A stretch of 64,000 nucleotides of DNA, taken from Chaetoceros tenuissimus. Taxonomy: Eukaryota; Bacillariophyta; Thalassiosirophyceae; Chaetocerotales; Chaetocerotaceae. The stretch covers positions 2,604,001 through 2,668,000 of the forward strand of contig BLLK01000045.1 of assembly GCA_021927905.1 (NCBI GenBank), read 5' to 3'. Under the pieces are notes generated by a model. The model saw only the letters and a list, made by a program, of their open reading frames with translations, searched no databases and was not told the DNA's origin. A program made the position numbers and the translations under genes. This document shows, in pieces, positions 40,618 to 50,377 of this stretch. Positions within the stretch are counted from its first letter, which is position 1, and each line of letters opens with the position of its first letter.

Positions 40618-43590
40618 ATGGAATCATCTAACCAAGGCACGGGCATCACCGATTCTATGCGGACTTGCTTGAAGGTACAGACAGAATTGCAAGAGATTGG
40701 CAAATCTTTGCAATGCCCTCTTTGTTTGTATACCCTACAGTCACCAACTCTACTCCCCTGTAATCATGCCTTTTGTAAAAAATGTATTCTAGCAAATTTC
40801 GATCCGGTAAATAATAGAACCATCTCTGCGTCAAGTGGAAAAGCTACTTACAAAAATCAATGTCCTATCTGCAAAATTAATTGCAACAAAAGGGGTATGA
40901 ATGAAAGTAATCACTTGGGAGATATAGTGAAAGCGTACAAGAAGACTTTGAGAAGCTTTGGCTTGATTCCGGTTGCCTACGATGACAAAGAAGGTATTGC
41001 CATGACTCAGATTGAGGAGTCTTTTGATTATGACAACCCCAGCGAAGATGATACATCCAAGGAAAAGGCAAAGGCACCATCTTTGAATCAGTGCTATGAA
41101 CATCTCGAAGTTGCAAGAGGAATGAGGGATCAACTTCAGCTAGCAGTCAAAACTATGGAAGCAGATTTAGATTCTGCAAATGATTCTTCACACCAAAATA
41201 AAGCGAAAGAGTCGGAGAAAAGGAATGAGATGAAGAAATATCAATTCCTTCTTGAAGACCAGAACAAAGTTGTGAAAGCAGATAATAGATTTCTTCTCGA
41301 GGCTGCAGTAAAAAAGCAAAAGAGAAATTCAAAAAGTACAGAAAGAGCAAAAGTTGCCTTTGCACAAGATCTCGAAGGCAGTGAGATTCCGACCGAAGCA
41401 TCGGGAAATATCGGTCTTGGACAGAAGAGTGATGATTCTGTAGACAGTGAAAAATCCAATGGCCAGCTTTGTTCACAAAATGAAATTGAAGAAGAACATA
41501 ATGATGATGATGATGATGATGATATGGGCGAGCAGGTGATCGAAAATACTCAGCATAGAGTTTCAAGAGCATTGAATGCCATTCAAATGAGTGATTTTGC
41601 TCTCTCGGAAATTCCAGAATCCCAGAATCAAGAATCTCAAGAGTTCTATTCTTTAGATCAAGGGCTTGGAGCAAGAAATCTTTCACAAGGTGACATTATT
41701 ATGACAACTCAAGATATGATGGACGAGGTTCGCGAAAAAGAAGCTGCTGATAGATCTGGCGAGTGGCATGAGAAAGAAGTTGAGCTGGAGGAACAGCTGA
41801 ATAATCGTCTACAAGAAAATACTGAAGACAAAATATCTGTAACCGAGAATACCGAGGATAAGAAATCTTCAGCTATTTCTTCGGCTCTAGAAGCAACAAC
41901 GAATGGACGAAATAAAGCAAGTTCCCAACTATCTGAACGCTTCTTCACGGCGGAATCTCAACAAGAAGATCAAGAGAAAGAAGAAACCAGCGCGACTCAA
42001 AGTAAAAACACCTGTACTTTTGAAAAGGGAACAATTGTCATAGTTGCTGACAGAACTTGGCCGGGTGTCAACAAAATAGGAGGAGTAGCGAAAGTACAAA
42101 GAGTCCATACTTCAGAAGCAGGAGTTAAGTATGATGTGTCATACGTTCTTGGTGGCCGTGAGAAGTTAGTTGATAGCGCGTTTGTAAAACTTCATATTGA
42201 AGACAGTGGCAGTTTTATTTCTGAAACGAAAAAGACCGAATCGACAAGTGCCAAGGATGGGCAGGACAGCATCACATCATCAACAATCGGTACTGAAAGT
42301 AGAACAAGGAAATCGCGTAGAGTTGATGAGCGCAAAATGGTAGAACAATGGGTCGCTATGATTGATACAGAGGAGGAAAAAAGCGAGAGGAAAAATAAAT
42401 CAAAACCAAAAGAAGGAATCAGCCAGATGAAGCCAAAGCCAAAGGAATCAAAATCTAAGAGGAAGCTAGGAGAAGACGATGAGAAGAATACCTCTGATAA
42501 TACCGCACAAAAGTCTCAAAGCAAAAGAAAGCGAGCTGCAAGATCGACTAAGCTTAGTGTCGACAACAGTATTGAAAGTAACACAATAAAGGAAACATCT
42601 ACAGTCGCGGAAAAGATTGCTGACAAATCCCAATCACAGGGAGTACTAGAATCTAACAATCCATGCACATTTCAAGAAGTATTTGACGCTGCTTTAAAGA
42701 AATACCAACCGATTCTGGAGACAGGAGGAAGCAAAAAGAAGATATTTATAACAACTTCTTCACTTTCGAACAAAGAAAGTAAAATCGTCAAAAACATGAT
42801 TGGAAAATTTGCGAAGACAAATGTACCTGTGAAGTTACTTCAGGATTTCAATCCATACAAAACAAGTGTTCTCATCACTCCGTCTCAATCGAGCTCTGGA
42901 GAAAAGAGGGCTGATTTGCGTACAATGAAAGCCATGCGAGCTGCACTTAACGGCATACCTATCATTGATCCTTCATGGTGTCAATCTTGCATCAAGGAAG
43001 ATAAGTTACTCTTCGACAGAGCCCACTGTGTCTCCAGTCTTCCTACTAAAGTTCCCATCTATTCTTCGAATGTCGCAAATGTTTCCGAAGTGCTTGAATT
43101 ACCTCGCGACTTCCCCACCGCTTCATACGGCGTCTTTGCTGCAGCTGTATCAGCGAAACCTCTATTCGGCAACCAATTGTTTTATCTTGCAGGCAACGAA
43201 TGGAAAAGTAATACTACCATGACAAAAGATGTCAAATTACTTATAGTCGAAGGTGGAGGAGGAATTCTCACATCGGTGCAGCAGGTCACTAAGGCAATAG
43301 AAAGAGATCTAGACGATGAACGTTCCAGTATTGTTATTTTATGCGATGGGAGTCAAACAGATTCCACAAGTGGAATGACTAAGCCTCTATCTAAAGTAAT
43401 CTCGAATGCGGTAAAAAGTAGCTCAAAGGCAAGCAGCGTTACAGTTGTCAATTCAAAGTGGATTTTTGATTGTATTAGCTGTGCAAGGCTGTTGGAACAT
43501 GACCATTATCCACCAGATAGTCCCTCTGCGAAAAAAATGTGGCGCTTACAAGACGAATCGACCGGTGGAGATCAAATGGAAGATGTTTAG
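40618..43590 (+). CDS. BRCA1-like RING and BRCT protein
   Basis: A single exon of 990 residues. The N-terminal RING (residues ~36-95) has CPLCLYTLQSPTLLPCNHAF, CKKCI and CPICKINCNKRGMNESNHLG; the last stretch matches the CPLCKNDITKRSLQES segment of animal BRCA1 closely. A coiled-coil-prone and acidic middle follows, including an Asp run encoded by GAT repeats (~41500). Residues ~467-520 hold a small Tudor-like module (RTWPGVNKIGGVAKVQRV, YDVSYVLGGREK). The C-terminal ~280 residues carry tandem BRCT folds: KKIFITTSSLSNKESKIVKN, IPIIDPSWCQSCIKED, and a last VVNSKWIFDCISCARLLEHD. BRCA1-type proteins are E3 ubiquitin ligases at damaged DNA. BARD1 is the main alternative; the RING favours BRCA1. 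Confidence 0.82.
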   Translation: MESSNQGTGITDSMRTCLKVQTELQEIGKSLQCPLCLYTLQSPTLLPCNHAFCKKCILANFDPVNNRTISASSGKATYKNQCPICKINCNKRGMNESNHLGDIVKAYKKTLRSFGLIPVAYDDKEGIAMTQIEESFDYDNPSEDDTSKEKAKAPSLNQCYEHLEVARGMRDQLQLAVKTMEADLDSANDSSHQNKAKESEKRNEMKKYQFLLEDQNKVVKADNRFLLEAAVKKQKRNSKSTERAKVAFAQDLEGSEIPTEASGNIGLGQKSDDSVDSEKSNGQLCSQNEIEEEHNDDDDDDDMGEQVIENTQHRVSRALNAIQMSDFALSEIPESQNQESQEFYSLDQGLGARNLSQGDIIMTTQDMMDEVREKEAADRSGEWHEKEVELEEQLNNRLQENTEDKISVTENTEDKKSSAISSALEATTNGRNKASSQLSERFFTAESQQEDQEKEETSATQSKNTCTFEKGTIVIVADRTWPGVNKIGGVAKVQRVHTSEAGVKYDVSYVLGGREKLVDSAFVKLHIEDSGSFISETKKTESTSAKDGQDSITSSTIGTESRTRKSRRVDERKMVEQWVAMIDTEEEKSERKNKSKPKEGISQMKPKPKESKSKRKLGEDDEKNTSDNTAQKSQSKRKRAARSTKLSVDNSIESNTIKETSTVAEKIADKSQSQGVLESNNPCTFQEVFDAALKKYQPILETGGSKKKIFITTSSLSNKESKIVKNMIGKFAKTNVPVKLLQDFNPYKTSVLITPSQSSSGEKRADLRTMKAMRAALNGIPIIDPSWCQSCIKEDKLLFDRAHCVSSLPTKVPIYSSNVANVSEVLELPRDFPTASYGVFAAAVSAKPLFGNQLFYLAGNEWKSNTTMTKDVKLLIVEGGGGILTSVQQVTKAIERDLDDERSSIVILCDGSQTDSTSGMTKPLSKVISNAVKSSSKASSVTVVNSKWIFDCISCARLLEHDHYPPDSPSAKKMWRLQDESTGGDQMEDV

Positions 43591-43702
43591 AGTGTTAGTT
43601 GCACTTTTCTGGTTTGCAAATACTACTGTATTTACTTTATAGTTATGTAATGTATTCAATCCTATTATTAAATATACAATGTATGGATATTTAATTGAGT
43701 AC

Positions 43703-44749
43703 CTAGAACAGTTGAAGTGCAAAGTCATCATCAGTCATGTTGTACTCAATAATTCTATCATTATTGGCATTGTCAACGGCCTCCAATCTTTCTTGGAGAC
43801 TATTGAAGATCAAGTTCCTAAAGCAATCTGCTATGCGTTGGTCACTTAGAATAGCATGTTTAAGGGCACTCGTGTCAACTCTCAAAACTTGGGCACCAGA
43901 GCTGCCTGTCTGTAGCACCTGATCAACTGGACAGTTACTATATTCGTTAGTCTCGAGGTTTCTTTTTGATTTTCTTGAAGTAGTATCGAGGCAGGTCTTG
44001 GCATAACAGAGATCACCAACAAGCTCATGACATTGCTTTCCATTATGTTTGCCGTACACATATCTTTTCTCGCCAACTTTTTTGGAGATGGAACCTTTAT
44101 ATATCAGTAGAAGGTCCTTCTCACTTTCACAGAAAGTCGACGAGGATGGAAGCTCTATCCATTCTATGGAACAATTGCTTAGTAAGAACTTGTATTGGGT
44201 CCATTCAAAGCCAGCAGGCCGAAATATTGTATGGAATGAGCGAATATCACGAAAAGTAGCTTCTCGTGTAGAAGAAATCATTGGCAGGGCCATGCTCAAG
44301 AAATTATTGCATGAGATACTTAGCATACATGACTGCACGAATATTTCATCTGTTGTAATGGTACCATCAGGCAGATAGTCAGCTGCTATATTGAATATCC
44401 TTGCACATAGGATGAGTAGCCGTAAAACTGCTGTATCGGGGGCAAATAAGGTGGCAAAGTCTAGGATCGCATGGCCCATATCTGCTAAAATTTCGGCTTG
44501 TATATTTTGATGAGCAACAATGATACTTGCTCCTTCTATTTGATTCATGGTATCTTCTAATGTCATTCCCAGCATATTCATATTCGTGTGAGATTCAGGG
44601 CCTTTGCGATAATATCGTATCCTCTGTAGACTGTTTTCATGTTGCGGATTTGATCTCACTGAGTTTCTGGCTAAATGGTTCACATGCATGAAAGCATGCA
44701 CTTTCAAAGAAAGAAGAGTTAAAATTGTAAGCGATGTAAAATAGTTCAT
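43703..44749 (-). CDS. plastid-targeted Popeye/cyclic-nucleotide-binding-like protein (tentative)
   Basis: A single exon of 348 residues. Signal peptide MNYFTSLTILTLLSLKVHAF ends in HAF, a plastid-type motif. Residues ~75-165 hold two or three hydrophobic helices. Then IRSFHTIFRPAGFEWTQYKF matches the start of the Popeye domain (YxxxFxPLGxxxxxFKxL), followed by a jelly-roll-like stretch: DLLLIYKGSISKKVGEKRYV, HELVGDLCYAK, and VLRVDTSALKHAIL before a helical end with LIFNSLQERL. Popeye domains bind cAMP in animal muscle membrane proteins. The expected DSPE and FQVT motifs are not evident, so ligand binding is uncertain. A plastid location is inferred from the leader. Confidence 0.5.
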   Translation of the reverse strand: MNYFTSLTILTLLSLKVHAFMHVNHLARNSVRSNPQHENSLQRIRYYRKGPESHTNMNMLGMTLEDTMNQIEGASIIVAHQNIQAEILADMGHAILDFATLFAPDTAVLRLLILCARIFNIAADYLPDGTITTDEIFVQSCMLSISCNNFLSMALPMISSTREATFRDIRSFHTIFRPAGFEWTQYKFLLSNCSIEWIELPSSSTFCESEKDLLLIYKGSISKKVGEKRYVYGKHNGKQCHELVGDLCYAKTCLDTTSRKSKRNLETNEYSNCPVDQVLQTGSSGAQVLRVDTSALKHAILSDQRIADCFRNLIFNSLQERLEAVDNANNDRIIEYNMTDDDFALQLF

Positions 44750-45073
44750 GTTCGTAGATGAATGTATTCTTTTTATGACGAAGAAAGAATCAATGAATAT
44801 CTGCAGAAATCGAAATAGAACAAAAGAAAAACAAAATTTTTAGACTCCGACCAACAAGAACTCGGAAGAATGGAAAGGAACGTGAAGTAGAGCAAGACTG
44901 GGACTCGTGTATCAAGAGGAAGAAGAAAAAAAGAGGAAGAAAAGAGGAAAGGATTCTATCTTTTCATGCTTTCTGCTACTATTTACTTTTTTGATCATCT
45001 ATCGATAGTTGAAGGTTCAGGTACACTGTCTAATAAAATTGGAAATCATAATTAGGGAAGATTGTATATAAAT
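44750..45073. other. intergenic region with polypurine run
   Basis: Contains a long purine run (about 44914-44953, AAGAGGAAGAAG type). It holds the promoter of the minus-strand Popeye-like gene and the 3' end of DPH6. Confidence 0.45.
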
Positions 45074-47729
45074 TTATGCTCTATGATGGATCCACATTTC
45101 ACTCTCCATATGAACCAAATCTGTTGCTATTAGCTGCATGGACAATACTTGCTCTCCAGAAGAATTGCATGGGCACATTTTCATCGCTGTTACAGGAACC
45201 AATGACACTGCAGGCATTTGGTGTCTTTTTCGACTATATGGTTTCGAATTCCATACACATCCAACTGCAGCGTTTAGATTGCTTCTCAGGAAACTTCCAT
45301 CGTCACCCTCTTCACCGATGTAAAATAGCTTAAGATTAAGTGTATCGAATTTTCCAAGCCCCGTTGATCCTTCAAGCAACGAAACGAGAGAATCCAACAT
45401 TTCTAACAAGATTGAATCAGTGTGAAGAAGGAAAGACTTTCCATTAGATGTCGAGGTTGCGCTTGACAATGCAACTGCTGCACATCCGTTACCTATGGAA
45501 CGCACAGTAGACTCCACTGATACTAAATCATTCTGACCAAGAAATGTTTCTCTATTTTCATACTGAAGTCCATCATACCCAGAATCCCAATTTATTTTTG
45601 CATTATTCACGTAGGATGCTGAAAATTTTGGCGGGCAGCACTCCCACGAAAGTGATTTCTTCATTTCAAGGCATCCGAAAGCTTTACGAGTAGCACAAAT
45701 CAACTCCACCTCTGATTTTGCTCCGACGGGCATTTGGGGTATTGCAACCATTAAGTATGGAGATATTTCAGGAGACGACTTAGTACTTTCTTGCTCAACA
45801 TCAATGTTCTGGTCTGCCATGACTGCTTTGTAAGTCTCATAATCTTCAAATCCACCATAATCTTCATTCCCTTGCCCACTCTGTATTTCATCTACAAGTC
45901 CTGCAGTGATACCTCCATTGCAAGATATCGCTTTTTCACAGAGCTCTTCGCATTGTTGGAATATATTTTGATTGAAAATATCACTTCCAATATAGATCAC
46001 ACATCCTATGATATGTTCAAGTGATGATCCATCCAGTGAGTCCAAGACCGACGCAGCATTCCTCCAGCTTTGCAGTAGTTGTTTCGACCATCCACCATCA
46101 ACCAAAGTCATGGAACCAGGATTCAATCCAATTTGCCCCGCAAGAAAGTGCAGACTTGATCTAAGAGTATTCGCTTGACTGTAGGGCTGCGAGAATAAAT
46201 GTTAGCACATGTCACAAAACACGACCACATCTGTACCTTCAACTTACCCCAACACAAATAGGAGCATAATGACTTATAGATTGCACATGCAAATTCTCTC
46301 TTAGCTTGTGGTGAGGATTTTTCTTATGCTCAACAATAAACTTGGAATTCACTTTTGATAAACATGTGATTTTATCAACATTTGCATCAGGTAGAATTCG
46401 CATATATTCACCGCTACCTCTTTGAACCATACAATCCATCATAACTCTCCGGGCACCTATTTTGCCAACAGAAACACATGACCTAGATGGAGGAAGAATA
46501 CTTCCAAAGAATTCTGAGTAGTATTTATTGATCTTGGCAAAATGAGATATATTGGAGAGATAAAGGTGAACAAAGACAACGTCCTTAGGAGTCGCAGCAC
46601 ACCCCACTTGTACCTCATCAGTCCATTGAATGGTCTCTAATGTTTTTCTTAATATTTGAAAAATATTTTTCGCTTCCAATACAGCTAAATCTGCTTCTAC
46701 GTCATCTGAAGGAGTCACATCAGATTCTTTTGGTATATATTGTGATACTATCTCCGAAATGGAAGATAGTCCACCTTGCATAACCTTTACCTGCGGAAGA
46801 TATTTAAATTCAATCGGAACCATTTCTTTTTCATCTACGATTTCACCATCATCAGTGAGTATTTCATTATACATCATTTCAATCTCTGATTCATCATGTG
46901 TCTCGCGAATTCGTTGTGGAAGCTTTGGTCCTTCCTTCGACCATATTTCTCCATCATCTTTTACAACCGCTTCGCATTTGATAACTTTTAAAATACCTAC
47001 CCCATCAAAGCCCTCTACTATTTCTGTATCAGTCAATACTAGACGTTTCTTGAAAAGGGTACAATCCAACACAAGCGTTTCATATTCACCTCCTTCTCCA
47101 CATACATGAAAGTCAAACTTTTCCTTTAGCCTTGTGAATACACCACCGTAGTAAAGTGAACCAAGACTCTTATTCAAATGTTTTCTTGGCATTAGACCGG
47201 GCGGAGATGTAACCTTCACAAGAACAGCATCTATACCATCTTTTAACATGCATTCAAGAATAGTCTGTTGTTGACCAATTCTCCACAAATAACCTAAACT
47301 TGTCAATCCCAATCTTCCACATACAGATTCAATTCTAGTCCTCTGATAGGTTGATAAAATTGCACCCGACGATATTCCCTTGACCTCTGGGAATTTTCGT
47401 TTGACATCCAAAAGCAATTCGTACAAATCCTCTACTTCATCTTCAATTTCTTCTGATTGCTCGATATCATGATCATACACCAAAGACGTGTTCTTACTTC
47501 TACCAACACATTCCCGAAGAACCAAAGGTACTCCTAGGCATTCTTCAACTAGAGTAGGGATACACTCAGATGCAGCTGTTTGATACATGTACGATTCCTC
47601 ATCTTCCTCATCATTCTGTTTTCGTGGAGATAAATGAGCACAAGCAACTAATTCGTGCCCATTTCTGACACATTCTTGTATCGAGTAGAAACTGTCTTTT
47701 CCTCCAGACACCAGGGCTACAAACTTCAT
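45074..47729 (-). CDS. DPH6: diphthine-ammonia ligase with C-terminal RidA-like domains
   Basis: Exons 47729..46248 and 46186..45074 (61-bp intron, GTAAGT/GCAG) give 864 residues. MKFVALVSGGKDSFYSIQEC holds the PP-loop (SGGKDS) of the N-type ATP pyrophosphatase; GYLWRIGQQQTILECMLKDG, DAVLVKVTSPPGLMPRKHLN and CGEGGEYETLVLD are diagnostic of DPH6. Two RidA/YjgF-like units follow, the first with PKDVVFVHLYLSNISHFAKI and the second with YAPICVGPYSQAN (formed across the intron) and LAGQIGLNPGSM. DPH6 adds the amide in the last step of diphthamide synthesis on elongation factor 2, using ATP and ammonium. Plant and fungal DPH6 share the RidA tail. A small upstream in-frame extension was not used. 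It is head-to-head with DPH5, 278 bp apart. Confidence 0.93.
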
Positions 47730-48007
47730 ATTTCTTTGTCCTCTATTGGTTTGGATATAGCATAACATTCATTGTACTTGGTCAATCAGCACATCAGCAC
47801 TAACAGATCTTTTTTTGCCATCTTTTGATACTACGTACGTATCCACTCGTACCGATTGAAATTTCCCACCGACATAGGTGAGAAAATGAATGGCTGTCAG
47901 GTCACCGTGTGAAAGAAGCAAATTGAAATAAGGAAATTGGAAATGAATAATAACAAAGCACTGTTGATTTATTCAATTCATCTCAGTATTTACACTCTTC
48001 TTTTATA
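47730..48007. promoter_or_regulatory. probable bidirectional promoter of DPH6 and DPH5
   Basis: Only 278 bp separate the divergent start codons of two diphthamide genes, so their promoters must share this stretch. No specific site was identified; a TTTATAATGG context sits at the DPH5 start. Confidence 0.6.
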
Positions 48008-48913
48008 ATGGTTCTTTACGTTATTGGATTGGGTCTCGGAGACGAAAAGGATGTGACTGTTCGTGGACTTGAAGCGATCAAATCATCAGACAAGATTTTT
48101 CTCGAATGTTACACATCAATCCTTTCTGTGGACAAAACAAAACTTGAGGAATTCTATGGGAAAGAGATTATCATTGCAGATAGAGATTTTGTAGAATGTC
48201 AAGCTGAAGAAATCTATCTTCCAGCAAAAGAAGGGAATGTATCCATGCTTGTAGTAGGAGATCCAGTTTGCGCTACAACCCATACGGATATAATGATTCG
48301 TGCATTTGAACTTGATATTGACGTCGAGATTATTCATAATGCATCTGTCATGGGAGCGGCTGGAAGTTGCGGACTTCAATTGTATACATGCGGACAAACA
48401 ATTTCCATACCATTTTTCACAGAAGGATGGAGACCAACATCATTCTACAGTAAAATTGAATACAATAGAGGCGGAGGAATGCATACACTCTGTCTGCTTG
48501 ATATCAAAGTGAAAGAGCCAGATTTTGAGGCAATGAAGAGAGGGAAGATTGTTTACCTACCACCAAGGTACATGTCAGTAAATACAGCTGCTGAACAACT
48601 AATAGAAGCTGAAGAAATTGAAGGAAAAGGAGCTTATAATCCATCAGAGACACTTTGTGTGGGAATGGCTAGATTAGGTCAAAAGGATCAATGCATCATT
48701 GCTGGGACTTTGGAAGAACTCAAGGATCAGGATTTTGGCGAGCCACTTCACTGTCTAATGATTTGTGGTGAGGTTCATGATTTGGAATTAGAGTTCTTGA
48801 AAAAGTATATGGTAGAAGGAAGCAAATTTAAGGCTAATGATCATGTTCTACAAGGAGCTGCCGCCGCTGCAGTTGCCAAAAAGGCTGTTGAACAAAACAC
48901 TGAAGACAACTAA
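48008..48913 (+). CDS. DPH5: diphthine methyl ester synthase
   Basis: A single exon of 301 residues; near full match to the eukaryotic family length. It begins MVLYVIGLGLGDEKDVTVRG, the tetrapyrrole-methylase-like SAM-binding start, then LECYTSILS, VGDPVCATTHTDIMIRA, HNASVMGAAGSCGLQLYTCG, IPFFTEGWRPTSFYSKIEYN and YLPPRYMSVNTAAEQL, all standard DPH5 blocks. The enzyme uses S-adenosylmethionine to methylate the modified histidine of elongation factor 2, before the amidation by DPH6. The tail is Ala-rich and acidic. It shares its upstream region with DPH6 encoded on the other strand, which suggests coordinated expression. Confidence 0.97.
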   Translation: MVLYVIGLGLGDEKDVTVRGLEAIKSSDKIFLECYTSILSVDKTKLEEFYGKEIIIADRDFVECQAEEIYLPAKEGNVSMLVVGDPVCATTHTDIMIRAFELDIDVEIIHNASVMGAAGSCGLQLYTCGQTISIPFFTEGWRPTSFYSKIEYNRGGGMHTLCLLDIKVKEPDFEAMKRGKIVYLPPRYMSVNTAAEQLIEAEEIEGKGAYNPSETLCVGMARLGQKDQCIIAGTLEELKDQDFGEPLHCLMICGEVHDLELEFLKKYMVEGSKFKANDHVLQGAAAAAVAKKAVEQNTEDN

Positions 48914-49058
48914 TGTCAATAAAGATTTTTATGTTACCCAAAATTTAATGGAACCCTCAAATAAATACTAATGCCTTGTGGTCTAAACTTAAAACACTAT
49001 CTTGTCTTATTTACATTCATTCACCGCACGTAAACATGTCTTGTTGTCAAAATCCTTA

Positions 49059-50033
49059 CTATTCAAAGTATTTAAATTTGAAGTCAGAGTAATGACCTTT
49101 GAAGTAGACCTCCAACTTTTCATCAACCCAATAACCAACATCAACATCTACTGGTATTAGCATTCCATCGACTACTTCGTAATTCCTCAGCAAACATTCC
49201 CAAGGTGAAAGGCGTGAGTCGTTTTCATCTTTCATGCGATAAGCCCTTATAGATGAAATGAGTCCATCTTCATCAAAATTATACTGGACCTCGGCGACAA
49301 CTCTATCATCATTGTCACTCACTTGACCTCTAGCGAATTGACCATAGTGTTCAGACCATGGCCCTTTCATCTGCTTAGTATCCTTCACCCAATGAATACT
49401 TGCTCCAGACTGAGGCAAAAAACAAGTGGGATAGAAAGGGGCTTCCGCTAACCAGCGCAGCAGCTCTGCCGTCGATGCTTCAGGAGTACCACTTACTTTT
49501 GTCAATGGCACAAGACCCAAAGCACTAACGCTCAGTTCCCCTGCACCATTGACATAGCTATCTCTTGCAAAAATATTGAGTTTTCTTAGTAAAGGTATTG
49601 AAGGGCAAATCGGCGCTTTACAGCTCCATACAAAACCTGGATCTACTGGAGAAGCAAATGAAACTTGTTCTGCTGTGAGATTGAGCCAAGTACCTTTGTT
49701 GGAAATACTTCCATCCTGTTTACATTCCATAGTCTTGATAATTGCTAAAGGTTTGTTCATAATGTAATCCTTTCCGTTATCGTAGTCATCTACAAGAAAT
49801 AGCACTTTACGCAAATATTGCTGTATCGCCAATGGCAACGAGTTCAAAGTATCATGTATGTAGATTTCATGCTTATCATTAAACCCAGAGACACACTCAT
49901 CATGCACAATCTTGTCAATCATCGCTTTTGTTTCTTGGTGCCATCTTTTATAACCAAGACAAACCATTAGTATTGATCCTGCCACGAAAGCTCCAATTGC
50001 TTGAGTATGGGATTCATTCAAAATATTATTCAT
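49059..50033 (-). CDS. DUF6544/DUF6920-like protein, copy 1
   Basis: A single exon of 324 residues. A single membrane segment (AFVAGSILMVCLGY) lies near residue 15. The body has LPLAIQQYLRKVLF (family opening LPxPVQRYLR), LNLTAEQVSFASPVDPGFVW, RDSYVNGAGELSVSALGLVP, ELLRWLAEAPFYPTCFLP and a C-terminal LIPVDVDVGYWVDEKLEVYF. These match an uncharacterised bacterial and protist family known as DUF6544/6920; no reaction is known. The neighbour at 50378-51337, same strand, looks like a diverged copy, so this is a tandem pair. Membrane anchoring with the body on the far side is inferred. Confidence 0.75.
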   Translation of the reverse strand: MNNILNESHTQAIGAFVAGSILMVCLGYKRWHQETKAMIDKIVHDECVSGFNDKHEIYIHDTLNSLPLAIQQYLRKVLFLVDDYDNGKDYIMNKPLAIIKTMECKQDGSISNKGTWLNLTAEQVSFASPVDPGFVWSCKAPICPSIPLLRKLNIFARDSYVNGAGELSVSALGLVPLTKVSGTPEASTAELLRWLAEAPFYPTCFLPQSGASIHWVKDTKQMKGPWSEHYGQFARGQVSDNDDRVVAEVQYNFDEDGLISSIRAYRMKDENDSRLSPWECLLRNYEVVDGMLIPVDVDVGYWVDEKLEVYFKGHYSDFKFKYFE

Positions 50034-50377
50034 TGGTTTTCTTCTTTTCTATTTTTTATGAGCTCTTCTCAATTCTTCTTCTTGGTGATGTTCTTTCTCC
50101 ATCCATCATAATAATGTCACCCAACCCGAACTCCAATTGAGAACCGAGAACCGGAGCTGTACGACTGAAAAGTTTTGTAAGAACATATGGTATTCGTTCA
50201 AATTTCTTACTGATTATTAAACCAATACAGTAAATTGAAATGAGGTAGGCATTAAGTTATTGCAAATATTCCATTACCTTAGAAATTAGCCAGTCTACTA
50301 AATTTATTTCTGCCAAGTTGGCTTGAGTTAAAATTGGAAAAATATAGATTCAAATGCATATGTATCGTAGATGTATC
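50034..50377. other. intergenic region between tandem paralogues
   Basis: Promoter of copy 1 and 3' end of copy 2, both minus strand. AT-rich; nothing recognisable. Confidence 0.45.
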
